Source: Acinetobacter calcoaceticus (GTDB taxonomy: Bacteria > Pseudomonadota > Gammaproteobacteria > Pseudomonadales > Moraxellaceae). From it: a stretch of DNA of 64,000 nucleotides. Below the pieces are notes generated by a model, which searched no databases, was not told where the DNA came from, and saw only the letters and a program-made list of their open reading frames with translations. The DNA lies in assembly GCF_016508255.1 (NCBI RefSeq), contig NZ_JADVKT010000004.1, positions 1 to 64,000 on the forward strand, written 5' to 3'. Below, one piece after another: positions 46,050 through 58,509 of this stretch. Position numbers and translations under genes: made by a program. Position 1 is the stretch's first letter, and each line of letters begins with the position of its first letter.

Positions 46050-46610
46050 TCAATTAATGATAATCGGGGCATTTCCCAATTCATTGGATTGATCTGGCAT
46101 GTTTTCGTCATAAAATCCTGACAACACCTCTCCAATTTGCTGCACACCAATCACTACAGCTTGCTGATATTGTTTTTGTTTAAGTTGTTGAACAATAGAC
46201 TCACAAATCTGCTGCCAGACCTGATCATTGGTCGCATTTCTAATACCACGGTCAAATATAATTTCTACATTACGTTCACATAAATTTAGGTATAACAATA
46301 CACCGCTATTTAATTCAGTATCCCAAACGCCTAACTCTGCAAATAACTGCTGTGCTCTTAAACGTGTGTTTTGTCTATAGGCTTGTGAACATGGAATATG
46401 GCCTTCAATTACAACCTGTATCTCGCCAACATGTCCATGTTCTGCTTGCTGTACAGCATCGGCAATAATTTGCTTATCTTGTTTTGAAAAATAACGACTA
46501 CTGGCTGGGAAATAACATAAATGCTTAAACCAACGTTTTAGACTTGGCTCTACAGATTCCTCAATTTTTGGCTGAGTAATAATTTGTGTTGTTTCTGATG
46601 TTGTTACCAT
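46050..46610 (-). CDS. TPM-domain protein (second of pair)
   Basis: The 186-residue protein has one TPM-phosphatase-like domain: DAVQQAEHGHVGEIQVVIEG (about residues 48-67), LLYLNLCERNVEIIFDRGI, and QKQYQQAVVIGVQQIGEVL. There is no signal peptide or clear membrane helix before it, so it may be cytoplasmic or membrane-associated. It overlaps the preceding TPM gene by 7 bases and closes the lemA operon. TPM domains occur in envelope and photosystem-repair proteins; function here is unknown. Confidence 0.82.
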   Translation of the reverse strand: MVTTSETTQIITQPKIEESVEPSLKRWFKHLCYFPASSRYFSKQDKQIIADAVQQAEHGHVGEIQVVIEGHIPCSQAYRQNTRLRAQQLFAELGVWDTELNSGVLLYLNLCERNVEIIFDRGIRNATNDQVWQQICESIVQQLKQKQYQQAVVIGVQQIGEVLSGFYDENMPDQSNELGNAPIIIN

Positions 46611-47686
46611 GAGCCTGAAGCACCTCCACCACCAAAACGACCTCCACCACCGCCATAGCCTCCGCCACCACTGCCGAAGCCTCCTCCACGTCCACCACCG
46701 CCAGAACCACTCAGAATGGCCTGTAAAATAAGTTGGGCAATAGAAGTAATGAGTAAAAAGAAGATTCCAAAACCAAGTAATAAGCTAGTCACTAGACCTG
46801 CGCCATTTACAAAACCTGCTACCGCAGCAGCAACACCAGCAGTAGATGCGCTAAGAGGTCGTCCCACAATAAATGAACCCACAATTCCAGCAACAAGAAT
46901 AAATAGAGCCATTGTCAGGGTTGTCTGTTTAGCTTGTTGCTCTTCCGCAGCTTGATGTTGGCGTTCTTTTAAATCTTGAGCAGCTTGCTGAGCGACTTCT
47001 GGGTCAAGATTTAGAATCCTTCCAATTTCATCAAGACCTGCATTTAAACCTTGTGCATATTGGGCTTGTTTAAAATAAGGTGTAATTTGGTTTCGAATAA
47101 TCCGACTTGCGACAATATCAGGCAATACGCCTTCTAAACCATATCCAGTTAAAATTTGTATACGGCGGTCATTTACCGCAACTGCAATGAGTAATCCGTT
47201 GTCACGTTTAGCTGAACCTAATTGCCACTGCTCACCCACTCGTAATGCATAATCAAAAATATCTTCTTGACCCGTAGTTGGGACAATAACGACACCAATT
47301 TGCGCTTTACCTTGTTGGTATAAACTTAGAATTTTTTGGTCGAGCTGCTGTTTCTCAGCCTCACTTAAAATGTTAGCTTGATCAATAACAGGCTGGTTTA
47401 AAGTCGGCAAACCACGAATTGATTCACCATCTGCCATATCGTTAGAGACTTTAGGCGAGGCTGCAACACTTGAAGCAGCTTGTTCACTCGATTTAGACGC
47501 AGTGGCTTGATTTTGCTGTTTTTGAATGATTTTGCCCGCTACTACTGCATCGGTCTCATCAGTAGCAGTTGCAATATTACTTTCACTCCATGCCGTATTC
47601 TGAAAAAGAACACCACAACAGAGCAAAATTAAGGTCGTAATAAAGACCTTAATTTGCTTAGACTGAAGCAATATAATATTTCTCAT
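46604..47686 (-). CDS. TPM-domain membrane protein, YgcG-like (first of pair)
   Basis: The 360-residue protein has a signal or anchor helix (residues 13-30), a low-complexity linker, a TPM domain (LPTLNQPVIDQANILSEAEKQQLDQ through NDRRIQILTGYGLEGVLPD, about 93-215), helices near 255-325, and a glycine-rich tail GGGRFGGGGASGSW. This is the layout of the YgcG/YoaB-type proteins encoded with LemA. The TPM domain would be periplasmic. It follows lemA by 24 bases. Confidence 0.85.
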   Translation of the reverse strand: MRNIILLQSKQIKVFITTLILLCCGVLFQNTAWSESNIATATDETDAVVAGKIIQKQQNQATASKSSEQAASSVAASPKVSNDMADGESIRGLPTLNQPVIDQANILSEAEKQQLDQKILSLYQQGKAQIGVVIVPTTGQEDIFDYALRVGEQWQLGSAKRDNGLLIAVAVNDRRIQILTGYGLEGVLPDIVASRIIRNQITPYFKQAQYAQGLNAGLDEIGRILNLDPEVAQQAAQDLKERQHQAAEEQQAKQTTLTMALFILVAGIVGSFIVGRPLSASTAGVAAAVAGFVNGAGLVTSLLLGFGIFFLLITSIAQLILQAILSGSGGGGRGGGFGSGGGGYGGGGGRFGGGGASGSW

Positions 47687-47710
47687 ACAGCACTCCTTTG
47701 ATTTATAAAA

Positions 47711-48307
47711 TTAATCAAAAGAAACTTTTGGAGCCTGTTGTGCAGAAGCTTCTGCAGAGAAATTGGCTTTAGGATGCATACCAATTACTTTTGCGGTCAC
47801 TGCTTGCGGGAACTGGCGTACATATCCGTTGTAATCTTGCACTGTTGTAATATAACGATTACGTGCAACTGCGATACGGTTTTCTGTACCCTCAAGCTGA
47901 ACTTGTAATTCCTGGAATTGAGTATTGGCTTTCAAATCTGGGTAGTTTTCAGACACAGCAATAAGTCGAGATAATGCCCCTGTTAATTGACTTTGAGCCT
48001 GTTGATATTTCTCAAGTAAAGCTGGGTTTTCTAAAACTTCTTTATCAACTTTTAAACCTGCAACATTAGAGCGTGCCTGTGTTACTTCGGTTAATACTTG
48101 CTCTTCATGTTTAGCATAACCTTTTACTACATTGACAAGGTTTGGCACCAAATCTGAACGACGTTGATATTGGTTTTGTACTTCAGACCATGCTGCTGTT
48201 ACAGCCTCATCTTTTACTTGTAGAGTGTTATAGCCACATCCCGAAAACAGTAAGGTGCTGGCAAGTGTTGTTGCGATCGCTAATTGTTTCAACGTTTTCA
48301 TCGTCAC
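47711..48307 (-). CDS. lemA: LemA-family lipoprotein
   Basis: The 198-residue protein has a signal peptide with lipobox FSGC, then the LemA domain: helices with VKDEAVTAAWSEVQNQYQRRSDLVPNLVNVVKGYA and later NRIAVARNRYITTVQDYN. LemA function is unclear in free-living bacteria; it is regularly encoded with TPM proteins, as here. The start is GTG at 48307 (GAGG 5 bases upstream) or ATG at 48301; both give the same mature protein. Confidence 0.9.
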   Translation of the reverse strand: MTMKTLKQLAIATTLASTLLFSGCGYNTLQVKDEAVTAAWSEVQNQYQRRSDLVPNLVNVVKGYAKHEEQVLTEVTQARSNVAGLKVDKEVLENPALLEKYQQAQSQLTGALSRLIAVSENYPDLKANTQFQELQVQLEGTENRIAVARNRYITTVQDYNGYVRQFPQAVTAKVIGMHPKANFSAEASAQQAPKVSFD

Positions 48308-48431
48308 ATTATCCTCAAGTTTTTCTTTATATTTTTGACCTCTTTACTCGATTGTATGATGAATTTGGCATTATTGTGTTGGTTTTATTTTATTGATTTT
48401 TAAAAACCGGATTTTTAAATTCGGTTTTCTA

Positions 48432-49319
48432 TTAACTTAATCTTTGATCTTTTTCTTGTTGAAAACTTGCCATTTGATATTCTTCTGCTAAAGAACTTTT
48501 CCAGTAATCGACCATCTTGTCGTAATCTTTTTGACTAGGATGAAAATCTTTTTTGTAATAGGTAAAGTATTCAGGAGCCAGCTGAATAAGCATTTTGGCA
48601 AGTAAATATACGCCAAAAATGTTTCCACCTATTTTAGGTAAGCTCTTCCATTTATCTTGCCAAAATAATCGTGTCGTCCCATAAAAAGCAAGGCTTGCAA
48701 AGCCTGTGGTAACACTACGCATGAGCAAACGGCGTATACGGTCATCGCCATATACGTGTTGATAGACATCAAATGCAACTGAACGATGTTCAATTTCTTC
48801 AATCGCGTGCCAGACCCAAAGTTTTAAAGCATCTTGATCCAAGGTCTTTAGTAATTCGGGATGCTGTAAAATATATCCTCCAAGTAAAGCTGTAAAATGC
48901 TCAAATGCGCAGGTCAGAGCTAGCTGTAACTTAGGAGAAATTGTTCTTAAATATTTATCACGCTCATCTAACCAGTCTTGAAAGCGATCCAGATTGTAAT
49001 CATCACTACGCCAAGCTTCATTAAACTCACCATGCGCTTTCGAGTGCATTGCCTCTTGTCCAATAAAAGCTGCTATTTGTGCCTGTAATTGAGGGTCAGA
49101 AACTTTATCACGCACATTACGTACGCTATTTACAAAAAACTGCTCTCCTACAGGAAATGTTGAAGAAAGTGCAGTTAAAAAATGGGACATTAAAGGCGAA
49201 TTCGCAAAATAGTACCGCTTAATCGCTGTTGGATTAAATTCAAGGCGGCGCACTGTGATACCCAACGCTTTTCGACGATTTAAATATGATTTTTCTGTCG
49301 TCATACCTGCGATGTTCAT
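48432..49319 (-). CDS. Putative metal-dependent hydrolase (PF10118-type, ferritin-like)
   Basis: The 295-residue all-helical protein resembles the predicted metal-dependent hydrolase family PF10118. Likely metal ligands are FPVGEQFFV, FIGQEAMHSKAH, CAFEHFTALL and WHAIEEIEHRSVAFDVYQHV, the E/ExxH layout of ferritin-like di-iron proteins. The catalytic reaction is unknown. The ATG at 49319 has AGGTG 6 bases upstream and is chosen over GTG 49328. Lone gene. Confidence 0.8.
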   Translation of the reverse strand: MNIAGMTTEKSYLNRRKALGITVRRLEFNPTAIKRYYFANSPLMSHFLTALSSTFPVGEQFFVNSVRNVRDKVSDPQLQAQIAAFIGQEAMHSKAHGEFNEAWRSDDYNLDRFQDWLDERDKYLRTISPKLQLALTCAFEHFTALLGGYILQHPELLKTLDQDALKLWVWHAIEEIEHRSVAFDVYQHVYGDDRIRRLLMRSVTTGFASLAFYGTTRLFWQDKWKSLPKIGGNIFGVYLLAKMLIQLAPEYFTYYKKDFHPSQKDYDKMVDYWKSSLAEEYQMASFQQEKDQRLS

Positions 49320-49433
49320 ATTCAACACCTATTGTATTGAAGAAGGAAGCTTTGAGTATGTCGTGCACTTACACAGCTAAAAAGGGCAAAAAAGCTTATT
49401 GTATTTGCCAAAAACGTCAAAGTGACCAGCGGT

Positions 49434-49464
49434 AAAAAATAAAGCCTGCATATCGCAGGCTTTA
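49434..49464 (-). terminator. Terminator of gltBD
   Basis: AAAGCCTGC pairs with GCAGGCTTT around 5 bases and continues on the minus strand into ATTTTTT, after the gltD stop. Confidence 0.88.
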
Positions 49465-49491
49465 TCAAAAACTTAAGAAGTGATTTTTAGA

Positions 49492-50940
<1,449 letters not shown>

Positions 50941-50982
50941 TTACTGTTGTCCGCACCTGCCTATGTCGTTGCAGTCGTGGAA

Positions 50983-53900
50983 TTATTGTGGATCAGCTTG
51001 TGTTGTTTTCAAAAGCGTTTGTAAATTAGCAGCCTTTGGTTTCACAAGCCAGAATTTACGGCTGTAGAAATCGAACTCATTGCGGATCTTATAAGCCCAG
51101 GCACTACCTGTTTCTTTAATATGCTCATCGATAATACGCAACAAGAACTCTTTATGATCTTCCATAGATTCTGTTGAAATACGATTTAAATCAATCAATT
51201 CGTGGTTGTAGTAATCTACGAAGTCATTATCAAGGTCAAGTACATAAGCAAAACCACCGGTCATGCCCGCACCAAAGTTATGGCCTACTTTCCCAAGCAC
51301 AGTCACAACACCACCTGTCATATATTCACAGCAGTGATCGCCAGCACCTTCAATTACAGCAAATGCACCAGAGTTACGAACTGCAAAACGCTCACCCGCT
51401 GTACCAGCTGCAAAAAGCTTACCGCCAGTTGCACCATACAAACAGGTATTACCAATAATTGCTGTATTTTGCGTTTGGAAAGGTGAACCTTTTGGTGGGA
51501 AAATCGAGATACGACCACCTGCCATACCTTTACCCACGTAGTCGTTTGCATCACCTTCAAGACGGATGTGCAAACCACCAGCATTCCATACACCAAGTGA
51601 CTGACCCGCTGTACCCTTCAAGTTCATAACGACTGGGTGTACTTCCATACCTAAGTTGCCATAGCGGCGAGCAATTTCACCTGACACACGAGCACCGATC
51701 GAACGGTCACAGTTCACGACATTAAAGTTGAACTGACCACCTGCACTTGATTCAATTGCAGGAAGCATTTCGGCAACCATTTTCTCCGCCAATACACCTT
51801 TATCAAATGGTGCATTACCTTGTACTTCACAGTACTGCGCTTTACCGTCAGCAGATGGATGAGAAGTTAACAATGCACTTAAATCAAGATGAGCATGTTT
51901 TTCAGTTTCACCCGGTAATACTTCAAGTAAATCAACACGACCGATTAAGTCTTTCAATGAAGAGACACCTAATGCTGCTAACCATTCACGCGTTTCTTCC
52001 GCAATAAAGTGGAAGAAGTTGATGAGCATTTCTGGCTCGCCAATATAGTGCTCTTGACGTAAATGATCTTGTTGAGTTGCAACACCGGTTGCACAGTTGT
52101 TCAAGTGACAAATACGGAGGTATTTACAACCTAAAGCAATCATTGGTGTCGAACCGAAACCAAAGCTCTCAGCACCCAAAATTGCTGCCTTTATCACATC
52201 AAGACCAGTTTTTAAACCACCATCAGTTTGTACGCGTACTTTTCCACGTAAGTCATTTACGCGAAGTGCTTGATGCGCCTCACTTAAACCCAACTCCCAT
52301 GGAGAACCCGCATGGTGAATTGATGAAAGTGGAGATGCCGCAGTACCACCGTCATAACCAGAAATGGTAATAAAGTCTGCATATGCCTTCGCAACACCAG
52401 CAGCAATCGTACCTACACCCGGCTCAGATACCAGTTTTACAGATACCATTGCTTGCGGATTAACTTGTTTCAAGTCAAAAATTAACTGAGATAAATCTTC
52501 AATTGAGTAAATATCGTGGTGCGGTGGAGGTGAAATTAGTGTTACGCCTGGTACTGAGTAACGTAAACGTGCAATTAAACCATTTACTTTACCGCCCGGT
52601 AATTGACCGCCTTCACCTGGTTTTGCACCCTGAGCAACTTTAATTTGCAATACTTCAGCAGAAGTTAAGTATGCAGGGGTTACACCAAAACGACCTGATG
52701 CGATCTGTTTGATTTTCGAGTTACGAATTGTGCCGTAACGAACAGGATCCTCACCACCCTCACCAGAGTTTGAGCGACCGCCAATCGTATTCATCGCAAT
52801 TGCAATTGCTTCATGTGCTTCTGGAGAAAGTGCACCTAAAGACATGCCTGCCGAGTCAAAACGAGGCAAAATGTCTTCAACTGATTCAACTTGCTCAACT
52901 GGAATCGGATTCGTTGTTTTTAACTTAAATAAGTCACGAATAGTCGCCACTGGACGATTATTAACTAGTTCAGCATATTCTTTAAAGTGTTCGTATTTAC
53001 CAGAGCGAACCGCTTTGTGTAATGAGTTAATCACATCTGGGTTGAACGCGTGATACTCTTTATCAAATACGAATTTAAGCAGGCCACCTTGATCAATTGG
53101 TTTACGATTTGACCACGCTGTAGCAGCTAATTTTTTCTGGTCTTTTTCAAGATCAGCAAATGTTGCACCCTGAATACGACTTGGAACACCCAAGAAGCAC
53201 TGATCTACAACTTCAGATGATAAGCCCACTGCTTCAAAAAGCTGACCGCCACGATACGAAGCAACTGTAGAGATACCCATTTTTGAAAGAACTTTTAATA
53301 AGCCTTTCTCAATACCTTTACGGAAGTTCGCTTGAGCCTGAATTGGATCACCTAACAGCTCACCTTTAGCAATCAAATCATTAATCACGTCATATGCAAG
53401 GTATGGATAAATTGCTGTTGCACCAAAACCAAGTAATACCGCAAATTGGTGAGGATCACGTGCAAAACCAGTTTCAACCATGATGTTTGCATCAGTACGT
53501 AAACCAGTTTTAATGAGGAAATGGTGTACCGCCCCTGTTGCAAGTGCTGCATTTGCAGGTAAGAAACCTTGGCGAATATTTTTGTCAGTTAAAACAATTA
53601 GGGTTTTACCATCACGAACAGCTTGTGCCGCTTCTTCACAAATGCGTGTAATCGCAGCTTGCAAACCTTCTTCTTCGGCATAGTTCAAATTGATGTCAAC
53701 AGACTCATAGCCAGCACGATCAATAGTACGAATTTGCTGTATTTTTGAGTTAGACAGAACAGGACTCGAAATAATGAGTCGATCTGCGTGCTCTGGCCCT
53801 TGCTCAAATACATTCTGCTCACGACCCAAACAGGTTTCGAGCGACATTACAATCGATTCACGTAACGGATCAATTGGAGGATTTGTTACTTGCGCAAATT

Positions 53901-55464
53901 GTTGACGGAAATAATCTGTCACATGGCGTACTTGACGAGACAATACAGCCATTGGCGTATCATCACCCATTGAACCTACAGCTTCCTGACCACTTTCAGC
54001 AATTGGACGCAACAACTGATCGCGCTCTTCAAATGTCACCATAAACATTTTTTGAGCTGCTTTTAAAGCATCGCCAGTTAAACCTTGATCAACTAATTGT
54101 TCTTCAAGCTCAGGATTAGCATTTAAGCGAATTGCATGGTCACGCAACCATTCACGGTACGGACGCATGTTTTTAAGATGTGTATTTACATCTTTTGTAT
54201 CAAGTACTTTGCCAGTTAAAGTATCAACTACTAAAATTTGGCCAGGACCTACGCGACCTTTAGAAATCACATCTTCAGGTTCATAACCCCAAACACCAAT
54301 TTCAGATGCCAAAGTAATGTAATCATTTTTAGTAATGACCCAACGTGCAGGACGTAAACCATTACGGTCAAGCATACAAATCGCATGACGACCATCTTGA
54401 ATAACCAATCCCGCAGGACCATCCCAAGCTTCCATATGCTTAGAGTTAAACTCATAGAATGCACGTAAATCTGCATCTAAAGTTTCAACGTTCTGCCAAG
54501 CTGGCGGCACGAGCATACGCAATGCACGGAATAAATCCATACCACCACCGACCAAGATTTCAAGCATATTATCTAAACTTGAAGAGTCTGAACCGGTACG
54601 GTTCACAATCGGGTTAAGCTCAGTTAAGCCCGGTAACAATGGATTTTCAAATTTAGGCGTACGTGCTAATGACCAATTACGGTTTGCTGTAATGGTGTTA
54701 ATTTCACCATTATGCGCAAGATAACGGAAAGGCTGAGCCAGAGGCCAACGCGGTAAAGTGTTGGTCGAGAAACGTTGATGGAACACGACAATATGTGATT
54801 TTAAACGTTCGTCTGCCAAGTCTGTATAGAACTCAGCAATCGCCGCAGGCATCATCAAGCCTTTATAGGTAATCACTGTAGAACAAAGCGTAGTCACATA
54901 GAATAACGGGTCTTTTTGTAATTGTTGTTCCGCACGGCGACGCGCCAAAAATAACTTACGGTTAAATTCAACTTCGGTTACACCCATTGGACAGTTCACA
55001 ATGACCTGTTCAAAAGCAGGTAAAGATTGAAGTGCAATTTCACCTAGTGCATCGTTATTTGTAGGGACAACACGCCAAGCCAGTACGCGTAAGCCTTCTG
55101 CTTCAATTTCTTTATTTAAAATATTTTTAGAATGTTGCGCTAATGCCGGATCAATATTTAGAAATACAGTACCCACAGCAAAAACTTCACTAAGTGTAAT
55201 ATCACTTAGTTTTTTTGCTTCATCACGGAAAAATTGCTTTGGCATCGCCAATAATAAGCCGCAACCATCTCCCGTCTTGCCATCTGCGGCAATACCACCA
55301 CGGTGCGTCATGCAACTTAAACTGTGAATCGCGGTTTCTACTAGATGATGACTTGATTCACCCTTCATATGGGCAATCAGTCCAAAACCACAGTTATCCT
55401 TAAACTCATCAGGTTGATATAAACCTTGAGCGGGAGCTACAGTATTAGGCGATGGCATGTGCAT
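50983..55464 (-). CDS. gltB: Glutamate synthase large subunit
   Basis: The 1493-residue NADPH-GOGAT alpha subunit makes two glutamates from glutamine and 2-oxoglutarate. The glutaminase domain begins at Cys25 in [12 protein letters not shown], which is exposed after removal of a 24-residue propeptide; it ends around residue 430. The FMN synthase domain follows, with [13 protein letters not shown], and the [3Fe-4S] ligands C-x5-C-x4-C in [16 protein letters not shown]. The C-terminal GXGXG beta-helix domain has GGxxGQSLG. Start ATG 55464 has GAAGGG 6 bases upstream; the longer frame to 55503 is rejected. With GltD it provides ammonium assimilation; gdhA elsewhere in the window is the catabolic counterpart. 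Confidence 0.96.
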   Translation of the reverse strand: MHMPSPNTVAPAQGLYQPDEFKDNCGFGLIAHMKGESSHHLVETAIHSLSCMTHRGGIAADGKTGDGCGLLLAMPKQFFRDEAKKLSDITLSEVFAVGTVFLNIDPALAQHSKNILNKEIEAEGLRVLAWRVVPTNNDALGEIALQSLPAFEQVIVNCPMGVTEVEFNRKLFLARRRAEQQLQKDPLFYVTTLCSTVITYKGLMMPAAIAEFYTDLADERLKSHIVVFHQRFSTNTLPRWPLAQPFRYLAHNGEINTITANRNWSLARTPKFENPLLPGLTELNPIVNRTGSDSSSLDNMLEILVGGGMDLFRALRMLVPPAWQNVETLDADLRAFYEFNSKHMEAWDGPAGLVIQDGRHAICMLDRNGLRPARWVITKNDYITLASEIGVWGYEPEDVISKGRVGPGQILVVDTLTGKVLDTKDVNTHLKNMRPYREWLRDHAIRLNANPELEEQLVDQGLTGDALKAAQKMFMVTFEERDQLLRPIAESGQEAVGSMGDDTPMAVLSRQVRHVTDYFRQQFAQVTNPPIDPLRESIVMSLETCLGREQNVFEQGPEHADRLIISSPVLSNSKIQQIRTIDRAGYESVDINLNYAEEEGLQAAITRICEEAAQAVRDGKTLIVLTDKNIRQGFLPANAALATGAVHHFLIKTGLRTDANIMVETGFARDPHQFAVLLGFGATAIYPYLAYDVINDLIAKGELLGDPIQAQANFRKGIEKGLLKVLSKMGISTVASYRGGQLFEAVGLSSEVVDQCFLGVPSRIQGATFADLEKDQKKLAATAWSNRKPIDQGGLLKFVFDKEYHAFNPDVINSLHKAVRSGKYEHFKEYAELVNNRPVATIRDLFKLKTTNPIPVEQVESVEDILPRFDSAGMSLGALSPEAHEAIAIAMNTIGGRSNSGEGGEDPVRYGTIRNSKIKQIASGRFGVTPAYLTSAEVLQIKVAQGAKPGEGGQLPGGKVNGLIARLRYSVPGVTLISPPPHHDIYSIEDLSQLIFDLKQVNPQAMVSVKLVSEPGVGTIAAGVAKAYADFITISGYDGGTAASPLSSIHHAGSPWELGLSEAHQALRVNDLRGKVRVQTDGGLKTGLDVIKAAILGAESFGFGSTPMIALGCKYLRICHLNNCATGVATQQDHLRQEHYIGEPEMLINFFHFIAEETREWLAALGVSSLKDLIGRVDLLEVLPGETEKHAHLDLSALLTSHPSADGKAQYCEVQGNAPFDKGVLAEKMVAEMLPAIESSAGGQFNFNVVNCDRSIGARVSGEIARRYGNLGMEVHPVVMNLKGTAGQSLGVWNAGGLHIRLEGDANDYVGKGMAGGRISIFPPKGSPFQTQNTAIIGNTCLYGATGGKLFAAGTAGERFAVRNSGAFAVIEGAGDHCCEYMTGGVVTVLGKVGHNFGAGMTGGFAYVLDLDNDFVDYYNHELIDLNRISTESMEDHKEFLLRIIDEHIKETGSAWAYKIRNEFDFYSRKFWLVKPKAANLQTLLKTTQADPQ

Positions 55465-55919
55465 AGCGTACCCTTCTTTCAATAAGGCTCTTTCGAGCGT
55501 CAAACAAACAACTTATTTCTGCGATATTGCCTATAGACGATAGTTAGCTCAATGTTTCGCAAAAAAAAATTTTGGGCTGATAAGCCAATATACGCTGTTC
55601 CATAAATGCGTACACTGGTTTTTGCTAGAAAAATGTTTTGACTTATTTCGCACTCTTTTAAAGCAGTTTGACCCCACGACTCTGCATAGAATTTACTCTT
55701 TAGAGCGCCAAAATAGATAGCAGTACATTAATAAGCACAAGAATAAAGCAAAAACTATGCCAATATGATTTTAACAACTTAAGTGTCTATATTTATTAAA
55801 AATAAATCAGTTTTATTCAGGTTATCATTTTAATAAATGACCAAATATGCACCACACTTGGTCAAAAAGTATATATCTCTTTTATTGTTGCACTATATTT
55901 GTGCAAATTATTCTTATTG
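55465..55919. other. Intergenic region upstream of gltB
   Basis: No gene visible. It holds the gltB promoter and the 3' end of the SPOR-gene transcript. A dyad TGACCAA-N13-TTGGTCA (55838-55864) and a weak hairpin TTGCAC/GTGCAA (55888-55906) are present. Confidence 0.55.
55838..55864. repeat. TGACCAA/TTGGTCA dyad
   Basis: Perfect 7-base inverted arms around 13 bases, 375 bases upstream of gltB and 56 bases after the SPOR gene. It may be an operator or a weak transcript end; on the minus strand only T-rich, interrupted sequence follows. Confidence 0.45.
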
Positions 55920-56801
55920 TTAATTTCCTTTTGTGCCCTCATTTGTTGCATTTTTTGAAGAGACTTCAGTTGCACGATTTTGTTGAGACTTTTTAGCAGG
56001 ATCGACAGCAGAATTCGACTGATTTACATCTACAACATTCCCCTCAGCATCTCGGCGAATAATGGTTGTCCGAGTTGTAGAGTTCGTTGCTGGCGCAGCC
56101 ACTTTAGGTTGCGTACTTACATCCCCATTCAGACCTCCACTCATGAGCAAAGACTCATCAATTTTAGGCAATGCCGCTGGGCGTAAACGCACTTCATAAG
56201 TTTGGCTAATCCCACCTTTCATTTCATCTGCACCCAAGTCGTTGACTAGTGGTACATACGTCGAAAATTGTTGGGGTTGCGGTTTAATAGATTCAGGCAA
56301 ATCAAGATTCAGTTGTGTTAATTGCTGAATTACATCTTCAGAACGTTTGAATACACCGTATGTCAAAACATATTGTTCAGATTGCTTATCACCACTTAAT
56401 CGGAAGTAAATAAATTTATTTCGGTCTGAACGACTTTTTAAAAAGTTTTTAACAATATCTTCATCAGATGCACGGAACAGTTCAAGCGTCCATTGTTTCT
56501 TATTTTCATTAATAAATTTTGTACCGCGGAACTCGGCCTCATGCTGACCCGATACAACAGTCCGGGTAGTTAAATCAAGAGGCCTAACTTCATCAGCTAA
56601 AGCCCCTAAGTTAGCTGTTGTTGCCACTTTTTCTGGCTGAATTTGCACTGGTGTTTCTGAATCGGCTGATTTTTCAACTTCGACAAGCTTCTTACTATCA
56701 GTTATTACCCAAAAAAGAAAAGCCAGAAACAAGCAGACGATACCACCCACCAACCAGATATATTGCTGAACATTCTGCCAAAGTGTACGTGATACAGTCA
56801 T
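55920..56801 (-). CDS. SPOR-like (DamX-type) cell-division protein, putative
   Basis: The 293-residue protein has a short cytoplasmic N-terminus, one membrane helix (residues 14-33), and a periplasmic part. Residues about 100-165 (KQWTLELFRASDEDIVKNFLKSR followed by GVFKRSEDVIQQLTQL) have the beta-alpha layout of a SPOR-like domain. The C-terminal tail is polar and low complexity. The position after aroK-aroB equals that of damX in enterobacteria, supporting a septal role. The domain call is from pattern, not a profile. Confidence 0.7.
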   Translation of the reverse strand: MTVSRTLWQNVQQYIWLVGGIVCLFLAFLFWVITDSKKLVEVEKSADSETPVQIQPEKVATTANLGALADEVRPLDLTTRTVVSGQHEAEFRGTKFINENKKQWTLELFRASDEDIVKNFLKSRSDRNKFIYFRLSGDKQSEQYVLTYGVFKRSEDVIQQLTQLNLDLPESIKPQPQQFSTYVPLVNDLGADEMKGGISQTYEVRLRPAALPKIDESLLMSGGLNGDVSTQPKVAAPATNSTTRTTIIRRDAEGNVVDVNQSNSAVDPAKKSQQNRATEVSSKNATNEGTKGN

Positions 56802-56817
56802 GTGTTACCTTAATTTA

Positions 56818-57900
56818 TTATCCGTGTTGATTTGCCAAAATAGCTTTTTTCATGAGTTCAACATCAAAGTCTTTAGTAATTACCGCTTGCCCAAGTTGCT
56901 TTAACAACACTAAGCGTAATTGACCATTGAGAACTTTTTTATCATGTGCCATATATCCAAGGAATTCATCCAATGGAATTTTTGGACATGATATCGGCAA
57001 ATTAGCGCGTTGAATAATTTTTTTTGTACGTTCTACATCATCGCTTGAAATCCAGCCTAAACGCTGTGATAAATCAGCTGCCATGACCATGCCAGTAGCT
57101 ACTGCTTCGCCATGCAACCAAGTGCCATAACCCAGATAAGATTCAATAGCATGACCAAACGTATGACCTAGGTTGAGTAACGCTCTCTCGCCTTGCTCTT
57201 TTTCATCGCTTGCAACAATACGAGCTTTATGAGCGCATGAACGATAAACAGCTTCTGCTAAAAGATTAGCATCCCGTCCAATCAATCCATCCATATTTTG
57301 CTCTAACCAAACTAGAAAATCAGCATCACCCAACAAAGCATATTTAATAACTTCTGATAATCCAGCAGACAACTCTCGATCAGGCAAAGTATCGAGTTGA
57401 GCCATATCGGCCAAAACAACTTGAGGTTGTTGAAATGCGCCAAGCATGTTTTTACCCAGTGGATGATTAATTCCTGTTTTACCACCTACACTTGAATCTA
57501 CCTGCGAAAGAAGTGTAGTAGGAACCTGAACAAAATATACACCACGTTGAAAACATGCTGAGGCAAAACCAGCCATATCACCAATAACACCACCGCCTAA
57601 AGCTAAAACCGTACAGTCTCGGTTAAAACCAGCTTCAAGTAATGCATCAAAAATTAAATTTAAATGTTGAATATCTTTATATTTTTCACCATCAGGCAAA
57701 ATACAAGTAGCTATCGTTTTACCCAAACTTTTTAACGCGTCTTGATAGTTAGACAAATATAAAGGAGCAACCGTTTCGTTACTCACAATCATGACCTGTT
57801 GACCACGAAGATAAGGCTCAAGCAACTGCTTAGGATCAAGTTGACTGCCAATAAAAATAGGGTAACGGCGTTCGCCTAATTCAACATGTAAAGTTTGCAT
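56818..57900 (-). CDS. aroB: 3-dehydroquinate synthase
   Basis: The 360-residue enzyme converts DAHP to 3-dehydroquinate with NAD and zinc. [43 protein letters not shown] and [11 protein letters not shown] (zinc ligands) are all present. It follows aroK by 28 bases; the pair supplies the shikimate pathway. Confidence 0.97.
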   Translation of the reverse strand: MQTLHVELGERRYPIFIGSQLDPKQLLEPYLRGQQVMIVSNETVAPLYLSNYQDALKSLGKTIATCILPDGEKYKDIQHLNLIFDALLEAGFNRDCTVLALGGGVIGDMAGFASACFQRGVYFVQVPTTLLSQVDSSVGGKTGINHPLGKNMLGAFQQPQVVLADMAQLDTLPDRELSAGLSEVIKYALLGDADFLVWLEQNMDGLIGRDANLLAEAVYRSCAHKARIVASDEKEQGERALLNLGHTFGHAIESYLGYGTWLHGEAVATGMVMAADLSQRLGWISSDDVERTKKIIQRANLPISCPKIPLDEFLGYMAHDKKVLNGQLRLVLLKQLGQAVITKDFDVELMKKAILANQHG

Positions 57901-57928
57901 GAGTTTATTAAACCACGAGTAAGTTTGG

Positions 57929-58498
57929 CTATTTTAGCGTGTTAGACAAAATAAGTTGCAAAATCTTTTGAGCAAGATCGCGTGCAGCACCCTGATTCGT
58001 TTCAATCGTGTAATGAGCAACTTCACGATATAAAGGATCACGTATTTTTAACAAATCTCGTAATTTTTGTTCAGGATTTTCAACTTGCAATAGAGGTCTG
58101 TTTTTATCGCGATAAGTTCGTTGTAATTGTAGTTCCACGGGAGTGTAAAGATAAACAACAATACCGCGCTGCTTTAGAAACTCACGATTAGGTGCTTGAG
58201 TAATCGCACCGCCTCCTGTTGCTAAAACCAAAGCCTTACGAGAAGTCAACTCATTCAACACGATGGTTTCGCGAGTACGAAATCCGAATTCCCCTTCTTT
58301 TTCAAAAATCCAAGGAATAGTAGCGCCTGTTTTGCGTTCAATTTCGTGATCACTATCTAGAAATTCACGCCCTAATAGTTCGGCTAAATGACGTCCAACG
58401 GTTGTTTTTCCTGCCCCCATGGGCCCTACCAAATAAATATTTGGCAGGGTTTCAAACGCTTTGCTTGGCAAGGCGCCACCTATTTCAATTGCTTTCAT
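57929..58498 (-). CDS. aroK: Shikimate kinase
   Basis: The 189-residue kinase has P-loop [15 protein letters not shown] (near 26-40), the SDHEIE metal/shikimate motif, FRTRE, and the ALATGGG loop. Lid arginines occur in RDKNRPLL. It phosphorylates shikimate in aromatic amino-acid synthesis. It lies 11 bases after pilQ and before aroB, a common gammaproteobacterial order. Confidence 0.96.
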   Translation of the reverse strand: MKAIEIGGALPSKAFETLPNIYLVGPMGAGKTTVGRHLAELLGREFLDSDHEIERKTGATIPWIFEKEGEFGFRTRETIVLNELTSRKALVLATGGGAITQAPNREFLKQRGIVVYLYTPVELQLQRTYRDKNRPLLQVENPEQKLRDLLKIRDPLYREVAHYTIETNQGAARDLAQKILQLILSNTLK

Positions 58499-58509
58499 TA
58501 AAAAATATA

